DNA of 21,639 nucleotides from an uncultured Lachnospiraceae bacterium (lineage in GTDB: Bacteria > Bacillota > Clostridia > Lachnospirales > Lachnospiraceae). The notes below the pieces were generated by a model that worked only from the letters and a program-made list of their open reading frames with translations, was not told the origin of the DNA and did no database searches. The stretch spans positions 1 to 21,639 of the forward strand of contig CAJTMZ010000048.1 in NCBI GenBank assembly GCA_910577445.1, read 5' to 3'. Position 1 is the first letter of the stretch. Each line of letters begins with the position of its first letter. The position numbers and the translations under genes were made by a program. Positions 13,642 through 21,620 of the stretch are shown piece by piece.

Positions 13642-14592
13642 ATGAAAACAAAAATCTTCATTGACGGAAGCGAAGGCACAACAGGTCTTAGAATTTACGA
13701 GCGGTTTTCGGTAAGAGACGATGTGGAACTGATTCCCATCGCGCCGGAAAAGCGCAAGGATGCAAAGGAGCGGAAGCGGCTGATAAATCAGGCGGATATT
13801 GCATTTCTTTGCCTGCCCGACGAAGCGGCAAGGGAATCGGTCAGCCTTGTGGAAAATGAAAATGTGAGAGTAATCGACACGTCCACCGCTCACAGAACGC
13901 AGGAAGGCTGGGCCTACGGGTTTCCCGAGCTGTCGGTCCGGCACAGGGAGAAGATAAGGACGGGAAAGCGCGTAGCGGTGCCCGGCTGCCACGCCACAGG
14001 CTTTATATCCCTTGTCTATCCTCTGGTATCTTCCGGCATTCTTCCGGCGGACTATCCCCTGTCGGCGTTTTCCCTGACAGGCTACAGCGGCGGCGGCAAA
14101 AAGATGATTGCGGAGTATGAGGAAAAGGAGCGCTCCGGGGAGCTTGACGCGCCCAGAGAGTATGCCCTTTCCCAGCAGCACAAGCATTTAAAGGAGATGA
14201 AGGAAATCACCGGACTTTCGCGCCAGCCCCTGTTTTCCCCCATTGTGGCGGATTACTACAGCGGCATGGTGGTTTCGGTTCCTTTTTATAACGAATTTTT
14301 AAAGGAAAAAAATACGCCCGGAAAGCTGCAGGAGTTTTTTGCCGGATTTTATGAGGGGCAGCGGTTCATCAATGTGATGCCGGCCGGGGCGGAGGAGGTA
14401 TTGCACGGAAAAATGTTGGCTGGCAACGGGTGCACCGGCTTCGACGGACTGAAAATATATATAACCGGAAATGAGGAGAGAACGGTGCTGTCCGCACAGT
14501 TTGACAACCTTGGAAAAGGGGCCTCCGGCGCGGCTATCCAGTGTCTGAATGTTATGCTGGGCTGTGAGGAGGACAGGGGATTAAATCTGTAG
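13642..14592 (+). CDS. argC: N-acetyl-gamma-glutamyl-phosphate reductase, type 2 (316 aa)
   Basis: ArgC reduces N-acetylglutamyl-phosphate with NADPH to the semialdehyde, step three of arginine synthesis. The start FIDGSEGTTGLRIYERF is the dinucleotide-binding loop, VIDTSTAHRTQEGWAYGFPEL is typical, and VPGCHATGF contains the catalytic cysteine (Cys116). At 316 residues with this short Rossmann part it belongs to the shorter type 2 ArgC branch rather than the ~345-residue type 1 common in Firmicutes. AAGGAG precedes the ATG. It starts the arginine operon on the plus strand, 61 bases after the SnoaL-like gene. Confidence 0.96.
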   Translation: MKTKIFIDGSEGTTGLRIYERFSVRDDVELIPIAPEKRKDAKERKRLINQADIAFLCLPDEAARESVSLVENENVRVIDTSTAHRTQEGWAYGFPELSVRHREKIRTGKRVAVPGCHATGFISLVYPLVSSGILPADYPLSAFSLTGYSGGGKKMIAEYEEKERSGELDAPREYALSQQHKHLKEMKEITGLSRQPLFSPIVADYYSGMVVSVPFYNEFLKEKNTPGKLQEFFAGFYEGQRFINVMPAGAEEVLHGKMLAGNGCTGFDGLKIYITGNEERTVLSAQFDNLGKGASGAAIQCLNVMLGCEEDRGLNL

Positions 14593-14625
14593 TCCGAAAT
14601 CTGAGTTTTTAAAACGCTGACATAA

Positions 14626-14730
14626 CAGTAGAGCGGAACAAGGAAGCGGAAACAATATGTCAGTAGAGCGGAATAAGAAAGCAGAAACGATATAACAGAA
14701 AGCGGAACATATAAGAAGCGGAGACGAGGA
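14626..14730 (+). repeat. Three degenerate repeats with a 35-bp period upstream of the GNAT gene
   Basis: Units begin at 14626, 14661 and 14696. The first two share CAGTAGAGCGGAA and then A/GAAGC-GAAAC-ATAT; the third begins CAGAAAGCGGAAC and is diverged, running into the ribosome binding site of the GNAT gene. The stretch is purine-rich and holds no ORF. It may be a local duplication of the leader or spacer that separates argC from the rest of the operon. Confidence 0.7.
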
Positions 14731-14734
14731 GAAT

Positions 14735-15184
14735 ATGATAATCAGAGCAATGACAATTGAGGATTATGAGGACGTATATGCGCTGTGGATGAGCATTAAA
14801 GGGTTCGCCATGCGCAGCCTGGACGATTCCAGGGACGGGGTTTTGCGTTTTCTTAAAAGAAATCCCGACACCAGCGTGGTTGCGGTGGAGGACGGAAAAA
14901 TCGTGGGAAGCATTCTCTGCGGCTTTGACGGCAGACGGGGATGTCTTTACCATGTATGCGTCCATGAAAACTACCGCAGGCAGGGGATTGGAAAGGCTAT
15001 GGTGGTTTACTGTATGAAAGCGCTTGAAAAGGAGGAAATCAGCAAGGTATCCCTGATTGCCTTTACGCAGAACGACATCGGCAACGCTTTCTGGAAAGAA
15101 ATCGGCTGGACAAAGAGAGAGGATTTGAATTATTATGATTTTGTCCTGAATGATAAAAATATTGTGAATTTTAACAAAGGATGA
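14735..15184 (+). CDS. GNAT-family N-acetyltransferase inside the arginine operon (149 aa)
   Basis: This is a compact GNAT protein. IIRAMTIEDYEDVYALW is the usual first strand and helix, VVAVEDGKIVGSILCGFDGRRGCLYHVCVHENYRRQGIGKAMV contains motif A with the RRQGIGKA acetyl-CoA loop (about 84-91), and IGNAFWKEIGWTKRED is motif B. GAGGAG precedes the ATG. Its position between argC and argJ suggests an N-acetyltransferase working with the pathway: short stand-alone GNAT proteins can serve as N-acetylglutamate synthases that prime the acetyl cycle. It could equally acetylate something unrelated, since the 35-bp repeats suggest that the spot has been rearranged. Its TGA overlaps an ATG at 15181, but the argJ start is placed further down. 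Confidence 0.85.
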   Translation: MIIRAMTIEDYEDVYALWMSIKGFAMRSLDDSRDGVLRFLKRNPDTSVVAVEDGKIVGSILCGFDGRRGCLYHVCVHENYRRQGIGKAMVVYCMKALEKEEISKVSLIAFTQNDIGNAFWKEIGWTKREDLNYYDFVLNDKNIVNFNKG

Positions 15185-15189
15185 CGGAA

Positions 15190-15240
15190 GCGCGTTCGCG
15201 CAGTCAAGACCCCGGCGCAGGCAGCCACCGGCTCGCTGCC
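15190..15240 (+). other. Two hairpins in the GNAT-argJ spacer
   Basis: GCGCG-TT-CGCGC (15190-15201) and GGCAGC-N9-GCTGCC (15220-15225 with 15235-15240) form adjacent GC-rich stems in the 80-base gap before argJ. No T run follows. They may be mRNA processing or stability elements within the operon. Confidence 0.4.
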
Positions 15241-15264
15241 CACGGGAAGGAATGGAGGAAAATG

Positions 15265-16488
15265 ATGAAAATAACAGAAGGCGGCGTGACGGCGGCAAAG
15301 GGTTTTGAGGCCGCGGGCGCGGAAGCGGGAATCAAATATCAGAACAGAAAGGACATGGCATTGCTTTACAGCAAGACGCCCTGCGTACTGGCGGGAACCT
15401 TTACCAGCAACGTGGTAAAGGCGGCCCCGGTTTTATGGGACAAGAATGTGGTGGAAAACGCGCCTTTCGGGCAGGCGGTGATTGTCAACGCGGGGATTGC
15501 CAACGCCTGCACGGGAAAGGAAGGTTATGAGTACTGCGACAGGACGGCTGAAAAGGCGGCGGCGGTTCTTGGCATTCCCAAAGAATCGGTTCTGGTGGCC
15601 TCCACAGGGGTGATTGGCATGCAGCTTCCCATTGACAGGATAGAGGCGGGAATCGAAAAGCTTGCGGGAGAAAAGCAGGATACGCTGCAGGCGGGAATAC
15701 TGGCGGCGGAGGCCATTATGACTACGGATACCCGCTCAAAACAGGCGGCCGCCGAGATTATGATTGACGGCGTTAAGGTGACGGTGGGCGGCATGTGCAA
15801 GGGTTCCGGCATGATTCATCCCAATATGTGCACCATGCTTGCGTTTGTGACAACGGACGCGGCGATTTCCAAAGAGCTTTTGACTAAAGCGGTCAAAGAG
15901 GACGTTGTGGATACTTTCAACATGGTTTCCGTGGACGGGGATACCTCCACCAACGATACCCTTCTTGTGATGGCAAATGGCATGGCCGGAAACAGGGAAA
16001 TCTGCGAGGAGGACGCGGCCTACGAGGCTTTTAAGGAAGCCCTTCATTATGTGAACGAATCCCTTGCGAAAATGATGGCGGGGGACGGAGAGGGAGCCAC
16101 GGCCCTGATTGAGGCAAAGGTGGTGGGAGCAGCCACAAAGGACGACGCCAGAAAGCTTGGGAAATCCGTTATCTGCTCCAGCCTGACAAAGGCGGCAATC
16201 TACGGCCACGACGCCAACTGGGGGAGAATCCTCTGCGCACTGGGCTATTCGGGGGTTTCTTTTGAACCCGAAAAGCTGGAGCTTTACTTTGAGAGCAAGG
16301 CGGGCAGAATCCTGATTTATAAGGACGGAGTGGGAGCCGATTACAGCGAGGAGGAAGCCGGCAGGATTTTATCGGAGCCGGAAGTAACCATTCTGGTGGA
16401 TATGAAAGCGGGAGAAGAGTCGGCAACGGCATGGGGCTGCGATTTGACTTATGATTATGTGAAAATCAATGCGGATTACCGAAGCTGA
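15265..16488 (+). CDS. argJ: Bifunctional glutamate N-acetyltransferase / ornithine acetyltransferase ArgJ (407 aa)
   Basis: ArgJ moves the acetyl group from N-acetylornithine to glutamate; bifunctional forms also acetylate glutamate with acetyl-CoA. The self-cleavage site is visible in GMCKGSGMIHPNMCTMLAFVTTDA, where cleavage before Thr190 frees the nucleophile. The oxyanion hole is ASTGVIG (Thr115-Gly116), and DGDTSTNDT and GHDANWGRILCALGYSG are conserved. Of two adjacent ATGs (15262, 15265) the second has the better six-base distance to GGAGG and gives the normal MKI start. A longer frame from 15181 would add a non-homologous, hairpin-containing N-terminus and is unlikely. A cysteine precedes the cleavage threonine where alanine is usual. 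Whether it is mono- or bifunctional cannot be told. Confidence 0.96.
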   Translation: MKITEGGVTAAKGFEAAGAEAGIKYQNRKDMALLYSKTPCVLAGTFTSNVVKAAPVLWDKNVVENAPFGQAVIVNAGIANACTGKEGYEYCDRTAEKAAAVLGIPKESVLVASTGVIGMQLPIDRIEAGIEKLAGEKQDTLQAGILAAEAIMTTDTRSKQAAAEIMIDGVKVTVGGMCKGSGMIHPNMCTMLAFVTTDAAISKELLTKAVKEDVVDTFNMVSVDGDTSTNDTLLVMANGMAGNREICEEDAAYEAFKEALHYVNESLAKMMAGDGEGATALIEAKVVGAATKDDARKLGKSVICSSLTKAAIYGHDANWGRILCALGYSGVSFEPEKLELYFESKAGRILIYKDGVGADYSEEEAGRILSEPEVTILVDMKAGEESATAWGCDLTYDYVKINADYRS

Positions 16489-16529
16489 TACGCTGTAAAG
16501 AGAGCAAAGTAAAATGAGGAGAATGAAAA

Positions 16530-17414
16530 ATGGACAAGGATATGCAGGAAGTTTTAAAGAAGGCGGAGGTGCTGATAGAAGCGCTTCCTTATATTCAGAA
16601 ATTCAACCGGAAAATCATTGTGGTAAAATACGGCGGCTCCGCTATGAGCAACGAGGAACTGCAGAAGAACGTAATCAAGGACGTGACGCTTTTAAAGCTG
16701 GTAGGATTTAAGCCCATCATCGTGCACGGCGGAGGAAAGGAAATCAGCCGCTGGGTGGGAAAGGTCGGTAAGGAAGCAAAATTTGTGAACGGTCTGCGGG
16801 TGACGGACGGGGAGACTATGGAAATCGCGGAGATGGTTCTGGGACGTGTCAACAAGCAGCTTGTGACCATGGTTCAGGAGCTTGGCGTTAAGGCCGTGGG
16901 AATCAGCGGCAAGGACGGCGGAATGATTCAGGTGGAAAAAAAGTATGCCGACGGACAGGATATCGGCTTCGTGGGCGAGATTACCGAAGTCTGTCCCAAG
17001 ATTCTTTACGACCTTCTGGAAAAGGATTTTCTTCCGATTGTGGCGCCCATTGGACTGGACGACGGATTTCATACCTATAATATTAATGCGGACGACGCGG
17101 CCTGCGCCATTGCAAAGGCGGTGGGAGCAGACAAGCTGGTCTTTCTGACGGACATCGAGGGCCTTTACCGGGATATCAACGACAAGAGTTCCTTTATGCC
17201 GAGAATCACAACCTCCGAGGCGGAGGAGCTGATTGGCGGCGGAATGATTGGCGGCGGTATGCTGCCCAAACTTGGAAACTGTACCTCGGCGGTGAAAAAC
17301 GGGGTCAACAAGGTACATATTCTGGACGGCCGTATTCCCCACTGTCTGCTGCTTGAGATTTTCACCAACGAAGGCGTGGGAACCATGATACTGCGGGACG
17401 AAGATAAAAGATGA
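16530..17414 (+). CDS. argB: N-acetylglutamate kinase (294 aa)
   Basis: ArgB phosphorylates N-acetylglutamate with ATP, the second step of the pathway. The amino-acid-kinase fold motifs are in order: VVKYGGSAM (about 31-39), PIIVHGGGKEISRW (about 64-77), GISGKDGG, NINADDAACAIAKAVGADKLVFLTDIEGLY, and GGGMLPKLGNC. An N-terminal helix of about 25 residues (AEVLIEALPYIQKFNRK) is present; in arginine-inhibited hexameric ArgB this helix helps form the arginine site, so feedback inhibition is likely. GAGGAG stands eight bases before the ATG. A 16-base-shifted ORF is a shadow. It lies 41 bases after argJ in the same operon. Confidence 0.97.
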   Translation: MDKDMQEVLKKAEVLIEALPYIQKFNRKIIVVKYGGSAMSNEELQKNVIKDVTLLKLVGFKPIIVHGGGKEISRWVGKVGKEAKFVNGLRVTDGETMEIAEMVLGRVNKQLVTMVQELGVKAVGISGKDGGMIQVEKKYADGQDIGFVGEITEVCPKILYDLLEKDFLPIVAPIGLDDGFHTYNINADDAACAIAKAVGADKLVFLTDIEGLYRDINDKSSFMPRITTSEAEELIGGGMIGGGMLPKLGNCTSAVKNGVNKVHILDGRIPHCLLLEIFTNEGVGTMILRDEDKR

Positions 17415-17454
17415 ACGGCAAAACGGCTGACAGGAGAATTGGACGGAAAGGAGC

Positions 17455-18666
17455 ATGGTTATAAAAATGACGCAATCACAATATATAGAAGAAGCTGAAA
17501 AGGCGCTGCTGCACACCTACAACCGGTATCAGGTTGTTTTGGATAAAGGCGAGGGCGTGTATCTCTACGATATCGAGGGCAAAAAATATCTGGATTTCTG
17601 TGCGGGAATTGCGGTGTTTGCTCTTGGTTATCATAATAAGCGGTATGACGACGCATTGAAGGCCCAGATTGACAAGGTGATTCACACCTCCAACTATTAT
17701 TACAACGTGCCTGCCATCGAGGCTGCGAAAAAGCTGAAGGCGGTTTCCGGCATGGACAGGGTATTTTTTACCAACAGCGGCGCGGAAGCGGTGGAAGGCG
17801 CCATCAAAGCGGCGCGGAAATATGCTTATTTAAAGGATGGAAAAACCGACCACGAAATCATTGCCATGGAGCATTCCTTTCACGGGCGGACCATGGGGGC
17901 GCTCTCGGTGACGGGAAACCCGAAATACCGGGAGGCTTTCGAACCCATGATAGGCAATATCCGCTTTGCGAAGATGAACGATTTTGACAGCGTGCTTGCA
18001 AACGTGACGGAGAAAACCTGTGCGGTGATTCTGGAAACAGTGCAGGGGGAAGGCGGGATTTTCCCGGCGAAGGAGAGCTTTCTGAAAAATATAAAAGCCC
18101 TCTGCGAGGAGAAGGATATCCTTTTGATACTGGACGAAATCCAGTGTGGAATGGGACGCACGGGGGAAATGTTTGCATGGCAGAGATACGGGGTAAAGCC
18201 GGATATTATGACTACCGCCAAAGCCCTTGGATGCGGCGTGCCTGTGGGCGCGTTCCTTATGACGGAAAAAGTGGGGACAGCTTCCCTTACAAGCGGAGAC
18301 CACGGAACCACCTACGGAGGCAACCCTCTTGCGGCGGCGGCAATAAATATTGTGCTTGATTTATTTGAGGAGAACCATATAATAGATAATGTGAAAGAGA
18401 CGGGGGATTATCTGGCCGGGCAGCTTGACGGTCTGGCTGCGCGCTATGACTGCATTTTGGAAAGACGGGGCCTTGGACTGATGCAGGGGCTGGTATTTAA
18501 AAATCCGGTGGGCCCTGTTATTACCCGCGCTCTTGAAAAAGGGCTGATTCTGATTAACGCAGGCGCGGATATTATCCGGTTTGTGCCGCCTCTTATTATC
18601 ACGAAAGAACATGTGGATGAGATGACGGCGGTTCTTCGGGAATGTATCGAGGAATCGGCGCAGTAA
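17455..18666 (+). CDS. argD: Acetylornithine aminotransferase (403 aa)
   Basis: ArgD transfers the amino group from glutamate to N-acetylglutamate semialdehyde, giving N-acetylornithine. This is a class III PLP enzyme: FFTNSGAEAVEGAIKAARKYA (104-124), HSFHGRTMGALSVTG (140-154), LDEIQCGMGRTGEMFAWQ (226-243), and TTAKALGCGVPVGA with the PLP lysine at about 256. Length is as usual. The start is uncertain: the ATG at 17455 is only one base from GGAG, while the ATG at 17467 (MTQSQYIEEAEKALL) fits the family's normal beginning with a 13-base gap. It ends the arginine set; no argF, carAB or argH follows. Confidence 0.96.
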   Translation: MVIKMTQSQYIEEAEKALLHTYNRYQVVLDKGEGVYLYDIEGKKYLDFCAGIAVFALGYHNKRYDDALKAQIDKVIHTSNYYYNVPAIEAAKKLKAVSGMDRVFFTNSGAEAVEGAIKAARKYAYLKDGKTDHEIIAMEHSFHGRTMGALSVTGNPKYREAFEPMIGNIRFAKMNDFDSVLANVTEKTCAVILETVQGEGGIFPAKESFLKNIKALCEEKDILLILDEIQCGMGRTGEMFAWQRYGVKPDIMTTAKALGCGVPVGAFLMTEKVGTASLTSGDHGTTYGGNPLAAAAINIVLDLFEENHIIDNVKETGDYLAGQLDGLAARYDCILERRGLGLMQGLVFKNPVGPVITRALEKGLILINAGADIIRFVPPLIITKEHVDEMTAVLRECIEESAQ

Positions 18667-18741
18667 ATAATATTGCAAAGACATAACAGGAGTTAAATTG
18701 AGACGGGAAATAAAGGCCCTGTATGGAAATGAGGAAAAAGA

Positions 18742-20289
18742 ATGGGTTTGAAGCAACGACTTACGGCAGTGGGAATCATTGCCATAGCCGCGGTGGTTAC
18801 CTTTGGGATTGCCAGGAGTGGACGGCAGATAACGCAGCAGCAGAAAGAAACGATATTTACAGGCGGAAAGGAAACGCTTTATCTTTGGTATACGGATGAA
18901 GCGCTGACGCCCTATCTTAGCGCAGCGGCGGTTACCTACAATGAAAACCATGAAATCAGAGTGGTTCCGGTACTGGAATCGGGTCTGGAATATCTGGAGA
19001 ATATCAACGCGTCGTCTCTGGAAAGCAACGCGCCGGATTTATATATTTTAAGCCATGATTCGCTTGAAAAAGCGTATCTGGCAGGGCTTGCCGGTCAGGT
19101 TGCGCCGCCGGAGAATTTTTCCATGGAAAACGCTTATATAGATACGGGAATAAAGGCGGCCACCTATAAGGATAAAGTGATTGGCTATCCTTTCTATTTT
19201 GAAACCAGTTCCTTTTTATACAATAAGACTTATCTGGAAGATATGGCGCTGAAAGGACTGGAGGCGGAAGCCGACGCGCTGGAGGGAGAGCTGGCCCAGA
19301 GCCAGGCGGATGAGGCGGCGGCCTTAGGTACTATCGGAGACGTGGCGGAAGAAATCGACACCATGGGCAGCGAAAATTCGGTGGATATGAGCGTTGCGGC
19401 TTCCGGCGAGGGAGAGAGCCGGTTTACCGCCGGACAGATTGAGGAGCGGATGATAAAAATCCTTCCCGCAACCATTGACGATATCAGGGAATTTGCGGAT
19501 AATTACGACGCGCCCGAGCAGGTGGAAGGCGTTTTTAAGTGGGACGTTACGGATATTTTTTATAACTATTTCTTTGTGGGCGGCGCAATTAACATGGGCG
19601 GCGAGGCCGGCTGGGATACGGATAAAATAGATATTTATAATCTCGACGCCATCCATAATATGCGGACCTATCAGGAGCTGAGCCAGTTTTTTTCCATCGA
19701 CACCAACGAGATTACCTATGACACGGTTTTGGACGAGTTTATGGCGGGAAAAATGGTATTTACCACAGCCACCACTGATGCGGTGGCCAGACTGGAGCAG
19801 GCCAGGGAAGAAGGGCTTTTTGCCTATGATTACGATATTGCCCCGCTTCCCGGCATTGACGAAAATCACGGGTCAAGGTCTCTTTCCATGACAAGCTGCG
19901 TGGTTGTCAACGGCTATTCGGATAAGAAAGAAGAGGCCAATGATTTTGCGGCCTTTGTGACTTCCCAGTACAACGATATTCTCTACGCAAGGGCAGGAAA
20001 GGTTTCCGCGGCAAAGAACGCAGTTTACGATTACCCTGTGTTGTCGCGTTTTGCGCAGGAGTATGAAAAGTCCATTCCCATGCCCAAAATGCTTGAAACC
20101 AGTAATTTCTGGGTAAAGCTCGAGGTTCTGTTTTCCCAGGTATGGAACGGGGCGGATGCCAATGAAAAATTAAAGAGCCTCTCGGAGGAAATGAAAACCC
20201 AGGTCACCGGCGGAGCGTACGAGGAAGAATATCTCGAGGAGCCGAAGGAACCGGAAGAACCGGAGGAGAGCGGCGAAGAAGAGCAGTGA
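18742..20289 (+). CDS. Membrane-anchored extracellular solute-binding-like protein with insertion (515 aa)
   Basis: After a short basic start there is one hydrophobic segment (about 9-25) without any cysteine, so the protein is membrane-anchored or secreted but not a lipoprotein. The rest follows the ABC sugar-binding (SBP_bac_1/8) plan: LYLWYTDEALTPYLSAAAVTYNEN, NAPDLYILSHDSLEKAYLAGL, KVIGYPFYFETSSFLYNKTYL, FMAGKMVFTTATTDAVARLEQ and YDIAPLPG. Between about residues 168 and 238 an alanine/glutamate-rich, low-complexity insertion interrupts this plan, and the C-terminus is an acidic repeat (EEPKEPEEPEESGEEE). No permease or ATPase genes adjoin it. It may act as an independent sensor or a partner of a distant transporter. 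It lies 75 bases after argD on the same strand. Confidence 0.8.
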   Translation: MGLKQRLTAVGIIAIAAVVTFGIARSGRQITQQQKETIFTGGKETLYLWYTDEALTPYLSAAAVTYNENHEIRVVPVLESGLEYLENINASSLESNAPDLYILSHDSLEKAYLAGLAGQVAPPENFSMENAYIDTGIKAATYKDKVIGYPFYFETSSFLYNKTYLEDMALKGLEAEADALEGELAQSQADEAAALGTIGDVAEEIDTMGSENSVDMSVAASGEGESRFTAGQIEERMIKILPATIDDIREFADNYDAPEQVEGVFKWDVTDIFYNYFFVGGAINMGGEAGWDTDKIDIYNLDAIHNMRTYQELSQFFSIDTNEITYDTVLDEFMAGKMVFTTATTDAVARLEQAREEGLFAYDYDIAPLPGIDENHGSRSLSMTSCVVVNGYSDKKEEANDFAAFVTSQYNDILYARAGKVSAAKNAVYDYPVLSRFAQEYEKSIPMPKMLETSNFWVKLEVLFSQVWNGADANEKLKSLSEEMKTQVTGGAYEEEYLEEPKEPEEPEESGEEEQ

Positions 20290-20348
20290 ATAACTTTCCA
20301 GTCATATGGGTATCATAGGTCTAAGCAAAAGACCGAAGGGAGACTCAT

Positions 20349-20783
20349 ATGATTGGATTTTTTATTGCACTGATTTCAGGAGCCCTGATGAGCGTTCAGG
20401 GCGTGTTCAATACACAGGTAACCAAGGCGTCAAGTATCTGGGTGGCAAATGCTTTCGTACAGTTTTCGGCCCTTTTAGTCTGTCTTTGCGCATGGCTTTT
20501 GGCAGACCGTTCCTCTTTCGGCGCGCTTTTTAAGGTGGAGCCCAAATACATGCTGCTGGGAGGGGCAATCGGAGCGTTTATCACCTATACCGTAATTAAG
20601 AGCATGGAAATGTTAGGGCCGGCACGGGCGGTTATGCTGATTGTGGTCGCCCAGCTTGCGGTGGCATACGTCATTGAACTTTTGGGATGGTTCGGCGTGG
20701 AAAAGCAGCCCTTTGAATGGCGCAAGGTTATCGGAATGGCAGCGGCTATCGCGGGGATTGTGATATTTAAGTGGGAGGCGTGA
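20349..20783 (+). CDS. YdcZ-type DMT-family permease (144 aa)
   Basis: This five-helix membrane protein of the DUF606/YdcZ branch of the drug/metabolite transporter superfamily shows GFFIALISGALMSVQGVFNTQVTK at its N-terminus and KYMLLGGAIGAFITYTVIKSMEMLGPARAVMLIVVAQL in the middle, which resembles the family's core, and ends with a helix and FKWEA. Length of about 140 is normal; such halves usually act as homo- or heterodimers, but no partner half is adjacent. AGGGAG stands six bases before the ATG. Substrate unknown. It follows the solute-binding protein by 59 bases, a spacing that allows co-transcription. Confidence 0.85.
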   Translation: MIGFFIALISGALMSVQGVFNTQVTKASSIWVANAFVQFSALLVCLCAWLLADRSSFGALFKVEPKYMLLGGAIGAFITYTVIKSMEMLGPARAVMLIVVAQLAVAYVIELLGWFGVEKQPFEWRKVIGMAAAIAGIVIFKWEA

Positions 20784-20856
20784 AATTTTTAAAGATTATT
20801 CTAAATAGATTAATAAAAATGTCCACAGCGGTGAATAAATTTTAATAATATTAATA

Positions 20857-20885
20857 TTGACTTTAATAAAATTAAATATTATACT
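20857..20885 (+). promoter_or_regulatory. Predicted promoter of the DUF2089 gene
   Basis: TTGACT (20857-20862) and TATACT (20880-20885) are separated by 17 bases and surrounded by very AT-rich DNA. The leader of about 70 bases contains a small stem, GTGCG with CGCAC (about 20917-20936). Confidence 0.7.
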
Positions 20886-20964
20886 GTAAGTGTAAAGAAA
20901 ACATCAATCCCATGTCTGTGCGCATAGTCCCGCACGGAACAGCCTTTAAAGAAATGAGGATAAC

Positions 20965-21267
20965 ATGAACAGTATTCCCGAATGGATTGCGGAGCTGCCA
21001 AAGGAGGATTTGAATTTTATCAAACGTTTTGTACTTTCCTCCGGTTCGCTCAAGGAAATGGCCGGAATTTACGGCGTGACTTATCCCACGGTACGCTCCA
21101 GATTGGACCGCGTTATCAGGCAGATTCAGTCCGCTGAGGAGAAGGAGGAGGAGGCGTACATCAGTCTGATTAAGAAAATGGTTCTGGACGAAAAGCTGGA
21201 ATTTGACGCCGCCACGGTTTTGATTCGCGAATACAGAAAGGAGAAGAGGAATGGAAATGATGGATAA
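20965..21267 (+). CDS. DUF2089-family helix-turn-helix protein (100 aa)
   Basis: The first 60 residues show the DUF2089 pattern: IPEWIAELPKEDLNFIKRFVLSSGSLKEMA, then GVTYPTVRSRLDRVIRQIQ, a sigma-factor-like helix-turn-helix. The C-terminal half is charged and probably helical. Such proteins are likely small transcriptional regulators. GAGGATAAC precedes the ATG. The gene has its own strong promoter. Its end overlaps the next gene by 17 bases, which couples it to a small membrane protein; a regulator plus membrane partner suggests a sensing pair, but this is not established. Confidence 0.83.
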   Translation: MNSIPEWIAELPKEDLNFIKRFVLSSGSLKEMAGIYGVTYPTVRSRLDRVIRQIQSAEEKEEEAYISLIKKMVLDEKLEFDAATVLIREYRKEKRNGNDG

Positions 21268-21598
21268 CTACGCATTGTTCAGTATACTTGCAGTGGGTCT
21301 GGGGCTTTTGGCGAGATATTTCCTTGCCGGACTCTGGAACGCAACGCAGCCCTTTTGCCGGCTTGGCATGATTGCGGGACTGTTTCTGGTATATACGGCA
21401 GGGCTGTCACTTCTTTTGCACAGGGTTTACCGGTATGTATCGGCCACGGGAGGCAGCGTTCAAAGCTATCACCATCTGGCAATACTGGCTCTTCTTATGG
21501 CAAATACTATCGTGTGCTTTGTGGGGATTTTCTATTATATGATTCGGGGAAAACGCAAGCTTTCCGGCGAGGATAAAATGAAATTGATGGATTTGTGA
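21251..21598 (+). CDS. Small hypothetical membrane protein (115 aa)
   Basis: Three hydrophobic segments (about residues 7-26, 38-57 and 73-98) and a basic C-terminal tail (RGKRKLSGEDKMKLMDL) are visible. No family was recognised. The ATG at 21251 follows AAAGGAG at a good distance and lies inside the DUF2089 gene, so translation is coupled. A shorter start at the third codon's ATG is possible. It may hold or modulate the DUF2089 regulator at the membrane. Confidence 0.75.
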   Translation: MEMMDNYALFSILAVGLGLLARYFLAGLWNATQPFCRLGMIAGLFLVYTAGLSLLLHRVYRYVSATGGSVQSYHHLAILALLMANTIVCFVGIFYYMIRGKRKLSGEDKMKLMDL

Positions 21599-21601
21599 CA
21601 G

Positions 21602-21620
21602 GGAGGGCCTTTGGCCCTCC
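21602..21620 (+). terminator. Hairpin at the end of the DUF2089 operon
   Basis: GGAGGGCC (21602-21609) and GGCCCTCC (21613-21620) form a perfect eight-pair GC-rich stem with a three-base TTT loop, a few bases after the stop of the membrane protein. No T run follows on the plus strand, so it may be a weak terminator or an mRNA end-stabilising stem. Confidence 0.55.

Noticed and set aside
13597..14187. 196-codon minus-strand ORF opposite argC
   Set aside because: It is a shadow of argC, which has all family motifs on the plus strand.
14626..14730. CRISPR remnant from the 35-bp-period repeats
   Set aside because: The whole period is repeated, no unique spacers exist and no cas genes are near.
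15181..15264. 28-residue N-terminal extension of ArgJ from the ATGA overlap at 15181
   Set aside because: The extension is not like any ArgJ N-terminus, contains two hairpins, and a better ribosome binding site stands before 15265.
18698..18751. 17-codon TTG-start ORF with AGGAG upstream, overlapping the start of the solute-binding protein
   Set aside because: It is very short, has a TTG start and no recognisable leader-peptide feature; chance is the simpler explanation.
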